From positions 248,001 to 312,000 of the forward strand of contig JALIGW010000040.1 in NCBI GenBank assembly GCA_023053685.1: a DNA stretch of 64,000 bases, read 5' to 3'. A model generated the notes under the pieces. That model saw nothing but the letters and a program-made list of their open reading frames with translations. It searched no databases and was not told where the DNA came from. Each line of letters starts with the position of its first letter. Within the stretch, counting starts at the first letter, position 1. The translations under genes were made by a program, and so were the position numbers. The stretch comes from Diadophis punctatus similis (lineage: Eukaryota > Chordata > Lepidosauria > Squamata > Dipsadidae). This document shows positions 9,965-19,571 of the stretch, piece after piece.

Positions 9965-10455
9965 ATGGCATTTCTGGTTCCCTGCATAAGTGGATAGCTG
10001 CGTTCCTATCAAACAGGTAACAAGTAGTGAAAATAGGGAATGCCCTATCAAACTTTGCACCTGTTAACAGCGGTGTCCCCCAAGGTAGCATTTTAGGACC
10101 CACACTCTTCATACTTTACATAAATGACCTTTGCAATCATATTATAAGCAACCACATCCTCTTTGCTGATGTTTTAAAACTATTCAACACCACCACTATG
10201 CTGCTCCCTACAAAAAGACATTTTGACTATGTGTCAGAATGGTCAAACAATTGGCAACTCCAAATCTCAACCAACAAATGCTCTGTCTTACACATTGGCA
10301 AAAAAAATCAGAACACAAAATGCAAGCTGGGTGGATATGAGCTTGTAGACGACCCACACTCTGTCAAGGACCTTGGAGTACTCATCTCAAATGACCTAAG
10401 TGCCAGAGCTCACTGTAACAGCATTGTCAAAAAGGCATTAAGAGTTGTTAACCTA
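9965..10455 (+). pseudogene. L3-like LINE reverse transcriptase fragment (5' of L1 insertion)
   Basis: The translation shows RT motif B (NSGVPQGSILGPTLF) followed by YINDL and a motif C reading LFADVLKLF, where the second catalytic Asp is Val, so the domain is dead. Upstream, KWIAAFLSN precedes a stop or shift near 10020. The frame continues to the L1 insertion point at 10455 and resumes at 16339 (LRSFFSSNIELQTRAYKTF). The same LINE type supplies the C-terminal fragments at 22476-22825 and 33171-33735. Confidence 0.72.
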
Positions 10456-11149
10456 GGGACTTCCGGTTTGGCTCCGCAGCTCTGAGGATGCTCTTTTTCC
10501 GATCTCCGTTCGCCGCCAGATCGGCAGTCAAACAGCTGTCTGGCGGCTCGACCATCTCCTCCCCAGGCGAAGGGGAGTGAGGAGAGCTGGAGGGGTGAGG
10601 TAGAGCCCCCCTAGTGCCCCAGGTGAGACCCTGGGGCGCGAAGGGTGAGGGCCCCCTAGGAACCTTGCCACAGCTCCAGAATCGGGAAGTCTCCGCTTTA
10701 GCAGAGCAAGAAGCTGCGCCCAATCCCTGCAATCATCAAAGCTGATTAAAGGAAGATATTGTAGCAGGCGGAAAGACCCAGGAGGCAGAGATGGCAAACG
10801 GCAAGTAGCAAAGTTTTCTTTGTGGATTGGCAGTGTGGAAGGAAGTAACTAATTAACAAAGTGACAAAAGAAATGGCGCTGGAGGCTTCTGGGAGTGGAA
10901 ACAAAAGTTAAAAGTTGAGTGCTGTTTTTACTACCAGCTCCTTCTCTGAAAGCTTTGGACTTTAAATCTCTTTCTGACTTTTTTTGGGGGAAGAAAAAAA
11001 AGGACCTGATAAAACCCTCTTTGGCTGTTTGGCTCTTTGGCTCCTGGCTTTTCTCTTCTTTTAAATACAAAGAGTGAAGTAATTCTTAATGGCTTAAAAA
11101 AAAACCACTTCTGCCAGAGGAGCAGCGAGTGCAGATAGCTCTCCTAGCC
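10456..11149 (+). promoter_or_regulatory. L1 5' UTR
   Basis: 694 bp between the target duplication and the ORF1 start, GC-rich in the first 300 bp (CCCCCCTAGTGCCCCAGG, CTGGGGCGCGAAGGGTGAGG) and more AT-rich later. In L1s this region holds the internal promoter. The GC-rich part is repeated in inverse orientation near 58800-59070, which marks it as a conserved 5' UTR block of this family. Confidence 0.75.
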
Positions 11150-12334
11150 ATGCCTCTAAAACACCAGCCCCCCCAGACACTAACGCTCCCAATGCTACAA
11201 GATGCACTCAGATCACTGCAAGCTGAATTAGCAGCCGGATTTAATCTTAAAATTAATGAAACTAATGAGAAAATTACTGAAACAAAAGAGAAAATTACTG
11301 AAATTAATGAAAGAATTAATGAGACAAATGAGAGAATACAGGAAGTCTCTGATGAGATTGCAATTCGTAACAAAGAGATTAGAGAAGACATAATTGATGC
11401 TTTTTCTGGTCTGGCCACTAATTATGAGATTATGGAAGAAGAAATACAAGAAATTAAACAAACTACTACAGTGTTGGGAGCCAGGGTTGGAGAAGCGGAA
11501 AATAAAATTGAGAGGGAGGAGGCAGAAATAATAATTATGCAATACAGAAGCATGGAGTTTGCAATAAGGGTCAGAGGTGTTAAAGAGAACAAGCAGGAGG
11601 ACTTGAAGGAAATTATGTTGGAAGCATTTGAGCTAGCACTTGGAGTGAAGAAGGAGGATTTGGCATGGCAGATAGACAAAATTTATCGTGTTAACTCATG
11701 GGTGGCGAGAAATAAAAATCTACCAAGAGATATTGTCATCTATTTTACTACTAGAACACTACGTAATGATATTCTACAAGCAACATTTGTAAATAAACTC
11801 CAAGTGGATGGACAAGAAGTGATGACAATGAAGGAAATTCCTTCCAAGATGCTGAAAGCCAGGAAAGAATATACCTTCCTGGTGGAAGAACTGAGAAGAC
11901 AACAAGTACAATACAGGTGGGAAATACCAAGTGGATTGGTGGTTATGTTTATGGGAGTGAGATATCGACTTAATACAGTTCAGAAAGCCAGAGATTTTTA
12001 CGAAGATGTTTTAATGGCTGGTACATCTAGGCCCTCGGAAGGGAAACAACAACAAGAAAGAGAAGAATTGTTGAAAGTGGTACAAGAAGGAGCTGCGTCA
12101 CTGGCTATTGAAATGGAACAAAATCTAGAACTCAACAGACAGGAAATGATTAAAGAACAAAGACAGACCAGAGCTGCCAAACGGAGACAAGAATTGAGAC
12201 AACAAAGACAACAGATGGCACTTCAAGATACTCCTAAATCCGAAGCGGTGGGAGGAACGAGACCGAAAGAAAAATCTAAGGTAGATCTTCAAGGTGTGCT
12301 CCATACGCTTCAGAAGCCCAGAGATGGGAACTAA
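11150..12334 (+). CDS. L1 ORF1 protein (RNA-binding chaperone)
   Basis: A 394-residue open frame from ATG 11150 to TAA 12332-12334; the frame extends upstream only to a GTG, so this ATG is preferred. Residues of about 15-130 are an alpha-helical coiled coil with regular heptads (KITEIN, RINETNE, IQEVSDEIA), the trimerisation part in L1 ORF1p. It is followed by an RRM-like part (MEFAIRVRGVKE, about 145-225) and a C-terminal domain (IVIYFTTRTLRNDIL, KARKEYTF). The C-terminus is a basic, Gln/Arg-rich tail. The family binds L1 RNA and forms the RNP with ORF2p. No stop or shift is seen, unlike ORF2. Its stop codon overlaps the ORF2 start region. Confidence 0.9.
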   Translation: MPLKHQPPQTLTLPMLQDALRSLQAELAAGFNLKINETNEKITETKEKITEINERINETNERIQEVSDEIAIRNKEIREDIIDAFSGLATNYEIMEEEIQEIKQTTTVLGARVGEAENKIEREEAEIIIMQYRSMEFAIRVRGVKENKQEDLKEIMLEAFELALGVKKEDLAWQIDKIYRVNSWVARNKNLPRDIVIYFTTRTLRNDILQATFVNKLQVDGQEVMTMKEIPSKMLKARKEYTFLVEELRRQQVQYRWEIPSGLVVMFMGVRYRLNTVQKARDFYEDVLMAGTSRPSEGKQQQEREELLKVVQEGAASLAIEMEQNLELNRQEMIKEQRQTRAAKRRQELRQQRQQMALQDTPKSEAVGGTRPKEKSKVDLQGVLHTLQKPRDGN

Positions 12335-15300
12335 ATTTCTTACCTGGAATGTCAATGGTTTGAATTCTCCACAGAAAAGGAGGAAAATATTTCATTACTT
12401 AAAACAATTTAATAATGACTTGATATGTTTACAGGAGACTCATATAAGGATACAAGACCAAAAATATCTGATGAATACAAGATTAGGTACACATTTTGTT
12501 GCTGCGGCTCCAGAAAAGAAAAATGGCATTGTTATATACGTGAAAAAAGACTTGATTGCAAAGTTAATAGAAGCAGATGATCAAGGAAGATTTCTAGCAA
12601 TTGAACTTTTAATAAAGGGACAGAAAATACTTGTGATTGGTTTATATGCCCCGAATCAACAAGAAAGATTTTATGACCTTTTGCACTCAAAGCTCATATA
12701 TTGGGATTACAAAACTTGTATTCTTTTAGGGGACTGGAATGGCGTTTTGGATGTTAAGAAAGATAAGAAGGGTCCCAAGCAAAACACTTTTTCAAGAGCA
12801 AAACTGCCTAAATCTTTTTTTGAGATGATGGAAGATTGGGATTTGAGACATATATGGCGTGAAAGAAACCCTGCAGAAAAGGATTTTACTTTTTATTCAG
12901 ACAGACACCAATCATTTTCCAGGATTGATTTTATTTTAATTACTAACGATCTTTTTTCTAGGGTGAAGAGAACGAAAATTTGCACGAGGGTATTGTCTGA
13001 CCATAGCCCCGTCTGGCTGGAAATGGAATTTGGTTACGGATCCAGGAAATCCTGGAGGTTAAATGATAACTTGTTTAGATATGAGGATAATGTAAAAGAA
13101 TGTAAAAAAATTATGAATGAATTTTTTGTTATGAATATGTAGAAAGGTACATCAATTCAGATGGTATGGGATGCAAGTAAGGCCTATATGAGAGGTGTTT
13201 TAATATATTTGAATAATAAATATAGAAGAAAGAAGGAATTTAAAAGAAAAGGATTGGAGGAAGAAATTAAGAAACAAGAGAGGGCTCTAATTTCCAAACC
13301 AACAGATAAGAAAATTAAAGAATCAATTAATTTATTAAAAGTCCAATTTAATATGTTAATGGCAGATCAAGTAGCAACTAACTTACAATATGCCAAACAT
13401 AATACTTTTTGCAATGCAAATAAACCGGGCAGGTGGTTGGCTTACATGTTAAGGAAAAAACAGAAATCAAGAATAGTAGAAAAAATTAAGTATAAAGGGA
13501 AAGAAGTTTTTGAATGCGAAATGATTAAAAAGTCTTTTTTAGAGTTTTATTCAGGGTTGTATAAGGGGGATAAGATTAAATATAGATAGATATTTACAAA
13601 ATGGGCATATACATATAGCTTCCATGGAGCAGACTGAAATTTTAAACCAACTGATAACCCCAGAGGAAATTTTGGCGGCTATTAAACAGCTAAAAATGGG
13701 CAAGGCTCCAGGTACAGATGGTTTAACAGCTGTTTATTATAAAAATTTACAGGATGAAATGGAGCCTTTGAAAGCATTATTTAATAATATACAACAAGGT
13801 GGAGAAGTACCCCCAACTTGGAAAACTGCTTTTATCTCTTTGATCCCGAAAGAGAATCAAGACCATACAGACCCTAAAAACTATAGGCCAATTTCACTGT
13901 TAAATATAGATTACAAAATTTTTGCCAAAATATTAGCTAACAGATTAATGACACTTATGCAACAATTGATCCACCAAGATCAAACTGGTTTTATAGAAGG
14001 TAGACAAATGAAGAGTAATGTACGACAAATAATTAATTTATTAGAGTATTTGGGGAGGAATAATCAGGTATCTGCTGCACTGGTATTCTTGGATGCTGAG
14101 AAAGCTTTTGATAGATTGAATTTGAAATTTTTATTAAAATTAATAGAAAAGATGCAGTTTGGAGAACACTTTACACAATCTATTAAGGCAATATATCAAA
14201 AACAAACAGCTCAAATAATAGTTAATGGTGGGCTAACAGATAACTTTAATATAGAGAAAGGAACGAGACAAGGATGTCCTTTATCACCACTTTTGTTTAT
14301 TTTGTCTATGGAGATCTTACTTAGTAAAATAAGGGAATCAGAGATAGTTAAAGGTATCAAAATAAGAGAGGAAGAATACAAATTACGAGCATTTGCGGAT
14401 GATTTAGTAGTTACTGTAACTCAGCCACATCAATCAATTACAGGTTTGATGGAAATTATTGATTCCTATGGGCAAGTATCTGGTCTTAAAATAAATGTAG
14501 ATAAAACTAAAATAATAGCTAAAAATATGACCAGAAGTCAAGAGGAAGAAATAGAAAGGGTTACGGGATTTGAAATAGTTAAAAAGGTAAATATTTGGGG
14601 GTTAATATTATGTCAATAAATACGAAACTATATCAACACAATTATGAACTATTATGGCAAAAAATACAGAAAGATTTGGAAAATTGGAAAAAACTACAGT
14701 TGTCCTTGCTTGGCAGGATAGCTGTAGTAAAAATGAATGTTCTACCAAGGTTTTTATTTCTTTTTCAAACAATTCCTATACTTAAAAAAGATGATAATTT
14801 GAAAGAGTGGCAAAAGGGTATTAATAAATTTATTTGGGCAGGGAAAAAACCGAGAGTAAATCAGAAAATAATGCAAGATTCACGTGAGAGGGGAGGATTA
14901 AAAATGCCTAATTTAAGACTGTATTATGAAGCAGCTACCCTCTCAGTAATTGCGGATTGGATTAACTTGACGGAAGAGAGGATATTAAATATAGAAGGGT
15001 ATGGTTTGATTTATGGATGGCACGCTTATCTAGTGTATAATAAAAAAGTAGATAAAGCCTTTAAGAGTCATATACTAAGAAATGCTCTATTACGTGTCTG
15101 GAAGAAATATCAATGTAAATTAAATGATAAGTTACCTATATGGACAGTGCCCAGGCACGCGATAGAGAATATAAATATAGAGCAAAAGTTAGACAAGATT
15201 ACATATAAAGAGTTTCTTTATGCAGAAGGAATGAGGTTACAATTAAAATCAATGGAGCAATTAAAAGAAGAAGGAGTAATTAAGTCTTGGTTCCAATATG

Positions 15301-16058
15301 GGCAACTGCAGGCCAGATGGAAAGAGGATTCAAAAGCAGGTATTTCGCAGCAAGATGACAACTTGATAAATCAAATAAAGAATAAAGGACCAATGCATAT
15401 AAAGAGATTATATAATGTATTAGTGGAATTAGATTCTGAAACAGAGCTAGTTAAGGATCGTATGATTAAATGGGCGCAAAATATTGGTGAACCTATATTG
15501 ATGGAAACATGGGAGAATATATGGGTTAGAAATGTAAAATTTACACAAGCTCAAAATTTAAGAGAAAATTTTTATAAAATGTTTTATAGATGGCATTTTG
15601 ATCCAAAAAACCTAGCTTGTATGTATCCAAATTTACAACCTAAATGTTGGAGATGTGAATGTGAAGATGCAACTTATTTTCATATTTGGTGGTCTTGTAA
15701 GAAAATTAAGGCTTTTTGGATTAAAATATGGTGGATTATTCAGAATATTTTGAAGAAAAAAATTAAATTTACACCACAGTTCTTCTTGCTGGGAATAATT
15801 ATGGACTGTACTGTAATAGAGACTAAATTGATGTTGAACTTGATAACGGCTGCCAGATTGTTGGTAGCACAATACTGGAAGAAAGAAGATATACCTACTA
15901 TTGAGGAATGGACAACAAAAGTTACACATCTGGCAGAAATGGCAAGAATCTCATCATACTTAAAAGATCACTCAAATGAAAGATACATATTGGAATGGAG
16001 TAGATGGACTGATTATATTCAAAAAAAGTATCAGATTAAGAAGATATATATAGTTTAA
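12324..16058 (+). pseudogene. L1 ORF2: endonuclease and reverse transcriptase, broken
   Basis: Start ATG 12324 overlaps the ORF1 stop by 11 bp. Endonuclease at 12324-13030: TWNVNGLNSPQKR, LICLQETH, GDWNGVLD, SRIDFILI, LSDHSPVW, all expected active-site blocks present. An in-frame TAG follows at 13140-13142, and the same frame then runs to 13589. A frameshift before 13624 leads to the RT: PGTDGL, NYRPISLLN, motif A FLDAEKAFDRL, motif B GTRQGCPLSP, motif C FADDLV. A one-base loss near 14586 shifts the frame again, and 14595-16058 codes for the C-terminal part with a cysteine cluster CWRCECEDATYFHIWWSC. Three breaks make the copy non-functional; the catalytic residues I can see are kept. Confidence 0.9.
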
Positions 16059-16322
16059 TAATGATATATGGTTAGAATTTTAGAATGGTTTAACAGATTT
16101 TAGATAAAGTGGAGTTTTCTTTTTTTTTCTTAGGAAAAAAAAGTGTATACATATATAATAGAATTTATGTTTTGTTAGCGTATTTTAGTTTATGGTTATT
16201 TGAAGATTATATCCTGTGTTCTTTCTGGGAAGTTGGGAAAGGGGAGGGAGGGGGTTGGGGGGAAGGGGGGGGAAACTTAAAAAAATTTGTACTTTGTACT
16301 AATAAAACTTTTTCAATAAAAA
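16059..16322 (+). terminator. L1 3' UTR with G-rich tract and polyadenylation signal
   Basis: Non-coding tail after ORF2. Positions 16237-16272 are strongly G-rich with at least four G-runs on the plus strand, a potential G-quadruplex as known in mammalian L1 3' UTRs. AATAAA at 16301-16306 precedes the short A-rich end. Confidence 0.75.
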
Positions 16323-16338
16323 AAGAGTTGTTAACCTA

Positions 16339-16407
16339 ATCTTGCGTAGCTTCTTCTCCAGTAATATTGAACTGCAAACTAGGGCATACAAAACTTTTAC
16401 TAGACCA
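16339..16407 (+). pseudogene. L3-like LINE fragment (3' of L1 insertion)
   Basis: Continues the RT frame interrupted at 10455; the product has SNIELQTRAYKTFTRP. It stops at about 16407, where a MITE end begins, and its normal C-terminal continuation is not found next to it. Confidence 0.65.
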
Positions 16408-16526
16408 CAGGTGAAACCCAGCCGATTCTCACCAGTTCTCCCGAACGTTAGTAAATTGCTTAGGCAGTTCGGAGAACTGGTTAAAAATAAAGTACAAGAG
16501 AGGTTATTTCTCTCTCTCTCTCTCCC
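16408..16526 (+). mobile_element. Snake-type hAT MITE, left-end fragment, plus short CT run
   Basis: Starts CAGGTGAAACCCAG and contains GTTCGGAGAACTGGTTAAAA, resembling the ends of the CAG-GGTGAAA MITE family (18160-18267 minus, 50132-51883). A CT dinucleotide run follows at about 16508-16524. No matching target duplication was found. Confidence 0.45.
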
Positions 16527-16699
16527 CCTTAGTTAATAGCTCCACTTAACAGTTGCAGCTGGAATGCAGCCATACACACTGAATCAAGTCAATAAACAAC
16601 AGAAACTGACAGGATTAGGGCAGGGAAACCTATCAATCACCCATCTAGGGATGGGATTAACCTCTTCCCTTCAGGAAGGACAAGATTACAAACATTTTC

Positions 16700-17019
16700 T
16701 GTTGAGATAAGAATTACCCTTATCAGAGGCGAAATGAATCTTTTCCTGGAACTCTGACATTGTCAAAATAAACCGCATTATAGTTCTAATGTATAAGATA
16801 TTTATTTCTTAACAAAAATAATTAATCACATTCTGGCTATAAACATAGGTGTTGCTTCGTCAGAAGCAGAGAACAAAAGGAAGGAAGAAAAAGAAAGGAA
16901 TGTACACATGCGTACTACGAACATATTAATCACGTGCTCAGGAATAAACCATTATGTTTGATAGGGATGCATCTCCCTGCATATACATGTAACGGGCAAC
17001 ATAAAATCACTGCGTGACA
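16700..17019 (-). mobile_element. Solo copia-type LTR (320 bp)
   Basis: Read on the minus strand it starts TGTCACGCAGTG and ends with CTTATCTCAACA. It is flanked by the identical 5-bp repeat TTTTC (16695-16699, 17020-17024). It matches the plus-strand solo LTR at 26833-27152 in length and most of its sequence. It shares the TGTCAC start, the AATAAATA polyadenylation context and the GGAAAAGATTCA block with the Copia-A and Copia-B LTRs. It formed by LTR-LTR recombination; no internal sequence remains. Confidence 0.9.
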
Positions 17020-17196
17020 TTTTCATTATAAAGAGTATTAAGTAACACTTCTGTGATCAGCTGATACTCACTGGAGTTTCCCAATAACTTTTATAGCTGC
17101 TGCAATGTTGGCTACTTCTTGTTTCTTCCTGGGGAAAAAGATACAGGAGGGGAAAATAATGCAGCTTGATCATACAGGCTGTGAATTTAATGGAAG

Positions 17197-17432
17197 GAGC
17201 TGAAGTGGTGCAGTGGTTAAATGCAGCCATTGCAGGCTGACTGCTAGTTCAACAGTTCAGCTGTTCAAATCTCACTAGGCTCAAGGTTGACTCAGCCTTC
17301 CATCCTTCCGAGGTCGGTAAAATGAGGACCCAGATTGTTGGGGGCAATATGCTGAACTCTGTAAACCGCTTAGAGAGGGCTGTAAAGCACTATGAAGCGG
17401 TATATAAGAAAAGTGCTATTGCTATTGCTATA
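17197..17432 (+). mobile_element. tRNA-derived squamate SINE
   Basis: Same family as 222-444, better preserved: A-box-like GTGGTGCAGTGG, B-box-like GTTCAAATCTCACTAGG, the body GGTTGACTCAGCCTTCCATC, CCGCTTAGAGAGGGCTGTAA, and a GCTATTGCTATTGCTA tail. Confidence 0.85.
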
Positions 17433-17639
17433 ATGCATGTGTGGTCCAGCCAGCTGTATTGCTTCTGCTGTGAAGCACCCAATTTAGAACATAGAGAACA
17501 TAGAATAATAGAGTTGGGAGGGTTAATGGCTTTTGGCAGCACACCCAGGCTTTCAATTAGCCTGAGCAGCTGCTCTTAGATTCCTTCTCAGCTGCTGCGT
17601 TTGCTTTGGGGTAGACTTTTTTTTAAAGGGGAATGGCTG

Positions 17640-17887
17640 TTTAAAGTTTTCTGCATTGTTTTAGTGGTTCCTGGCACTGTCATTTTGGGGTGTACTTCCC
17701 TCACTCTTTTTGAAAGCCTCTAGTGATGGCAAGCTATTCCATTGGTTGATTGGTCTCACCCTTAGGAAATTTCTCCTTAATCCTAGGTTGCTTCTCTCTT
17801 TGATTAGTTTCCATCCATTGTTCCTTGTTGTGCCTTTTGGTGCTTTAGAAAATAGATTGACTCTCTCATTTTTGTAGGAGCCCCTCA
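17640..17887 (-). pseudogene. CR1 LINE RT C-terminal fragment
   Basis: Minus-strand translation shows VNLFSKAPKGTTRNNGWKL and LRRNFLRVRPINQWNSLP, the conserved C-terminus of CR1 ORF2. It abuts a plus-strand CR1 piece at 17888, forming an inverted pair. Confidence 0.7.
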
Positions 17888-18160
17888 AATTTCCTGACAG
17901 AACAATTAATCAGTGGAACAACTTGCCTCCAGAAGTTGTAAATGCTACAACACTGGAAGTTTTAAAGAAGAGATTGGATAACCATTTGTCTGAAGTGGTG
18001 TAGGGATTCCTGCCTAAGCAGGGGGTTGGACTAGAAGACCTCCAAGGTCCTTTTCAACTCTGTTATTCTATTCCATTTTAAATATTGGAACAGTGCTATT
18101 TTATTGTGCTATTTTATTGTGAGTTGGACTAAGGAGAAATTTCCTAAGGGTGAGACCAAT
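17888..18160 (+). pseudogene. CR1 LINE 3' end fragments
   Basis: Positions 17888-18072 carry the end of CR1 ORF2 (AGTTTTAAAGAAGAGATTGG) and the 3' UTR block GGGTTGGACTAGAAGACCTC. A second short plus-strand piece at 18122-18160 repeats the CTAAGGAGAAATTTCCTAAG part already seen in inverse orientation at 17745-17785. Confidence 0.65.
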
Positions 18161-18267
18161 CAAGTTGGACACGCCCACCCAGTCACATGACCAAACCATG
18201 CCCACCAAGCCACATCCACCAAGCCATGGCCACAGAACCGGTAGGGAAAATTTTTGGATTTCACCAC
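18160..18267 (-). mobile_element. Snake-type hAT MITE terminal fragment
   Basis: Minus-strand reading starts CAGTGGTGAAATCCAAAAAT and continues CCTACCGGTTCTGTGG and GGCTTGGTGG, the same left end as the MITE at 50132. The other end was not located. Confidence 0.55.
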
Positions 18268-19231
18268 TGCTTTGGCCATTCCCAGCAATTGATTATGGCC
18301 AAAGTCTTATGGACCTTTGAGTGATTTGTGAAATTTCAAATATTTGGAGGGATCATATTTACCATTTTATTGGGACCTGGGAACAGAAAAGCTCTCGCCC
18401 TAAATTAGGGGTCCAACTACTCAAAGAGTAAAAAAAACAAAAACCCACGTATAGCTGAATTAGCTGGAAACTCAGTGAATGCAATGTGAGGCCAAAGCAG
18501 TGGCCAGGGAGAGGCCAAGAAATCATAGATGGAATCCAAGATGGGTGGGAAGGAAAGATTGCTGGACCTGAGTAGAGAATATAGAGGAACTGTTGGTGAT
18601 AGAAGGAGGCAAACTGAAATCCGTCTTTTTCTCCACAAATAGTCCGGTCTGCTCTGCAGAACCTGCTTTCATGCAGCCCCAGAGTATATCATGGGGTATT
18701 CATGCTGCTGCTTCTCTCTGGGAGATCCTTGTGAGGTTCAGCAGCCGGAATGTAGACAGTTTAGCCATAATAATGTTATGTTGCCCGGGGTGCACCATGA
18801 GGAGGCTAGTCTACATTGCATGCCAGCAGTGGGCAACTTCTAACTGAGATCTGTTTAATTTGGAGTTTGATCCCCTATAACACCCCTTCGGCTTTGATTT
18901 CCCAAGGAAAATTTAGACAGCACTCAACCAAATTTGAAGTAGCCATTGCAGGCGCCAACAGTAGAAATATAAATGTGGGTTGGTTGATAATCCTGACTGT
19001 GATTGTGGGAATGTCCTGCAAACTTAACATCATATTGCGATGGAATTCCCCCTCAGAAGCTTCCCTGGATTCCTGCCTGAAATACATGCTCTCGAGGGCA
19101 CTGCTGTCCAGTAGCTAAACAATCTAGATATCCTTCCACAGGTTTAGCCACCCCAGTAACAGCTGATACATAATTTAATTTTATACATAATTTTATTCAT
19201 CACTAGCACTGTGCATTTTTAAAATAATGCA
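18268..19231. other. Unassigned sequence
   Basis: No repeat end, domain or RNA gene recognised over about 960 bp. Open frames here (minus 18417-18638, plus 18593-19118) have no recognisable motif and overlap each other. Confidence 0.45.
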
Positions 19232-19235
19232 CTGT

Positions 19236-19571
19236 TCTCAGGGGAGGGTTGCTTGCTTACCGATACCGGTGCACTGGCGCGCATCTCCAGGTTGCGCACA
19301 CGCCCTCTCCCGTGATTTCAGCGAGATTTTGCTTCTGCACATGCACAGAAGCAAAATCTTACTGAAATCTTGTGAGGGGACGCGCGCGCGAGTGTGATTT
19401 CGGCGAGATTTTGCTTCTGCGCATGCACAGAAGCCAAAAAGCCAAAAAATTCTTTTAAAAAGATGGGAACGTGCGCGACTGTCCGGTGAAGACGGTACCA
19501 GAGCAGTCGTGCGCAAATTGCATAATTGGCGGGTCCCTACCAGAGCTGCGCACTGGACCGCACCAGTAGGA
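19236..19571 (-). mobile_element. hAT-type MITE remnant with internal palindrome
   Basis: The minus strand begins TCGGGTTCCTACTGGTGCGG, like the CAG-GGTGGGTTCC family at 23932 and 62176. The palindromic GATTTTGCTTCTGCACATGC...GAAGCAAAATCTT module (about 19326-19362) and its repeat near 19408-19435 match the hairpin seen in those MITEs. No target duplication found. Confidence 0.5.

Larger units (their letters stand above)
10456..16322 (+). mobile_element. Full-length L1 retrotransposon
   Basis: About 5.87 kb with 5' UTR, ORF1, ORF2, 3' UTR, polyadenylation signal and short A-rich tail. The 16-bp duplication AAGAGTTGTTAACCTA lies at 10440-10455 and 16323-16338, inside an L3-like LINE. ORF1 is open; ORF2 has one in-frame stop and two frameshifts. 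Vertebrate L1s are usually 5'-truncated, so a copy with a long 5' UTR is notable. A piece of the same 5' UTR type lies inverted at 58321-59076. Confidence 0.92.

Noticed and set aside
10849..11070. Minus-strand open frame in the L1 5' UTR as an antisense ORF0-like gene
   Set aside because: 73 codons, low complexity, and not present in the inverted 5' UTR copy at 58321-59076 as far as I can tell.
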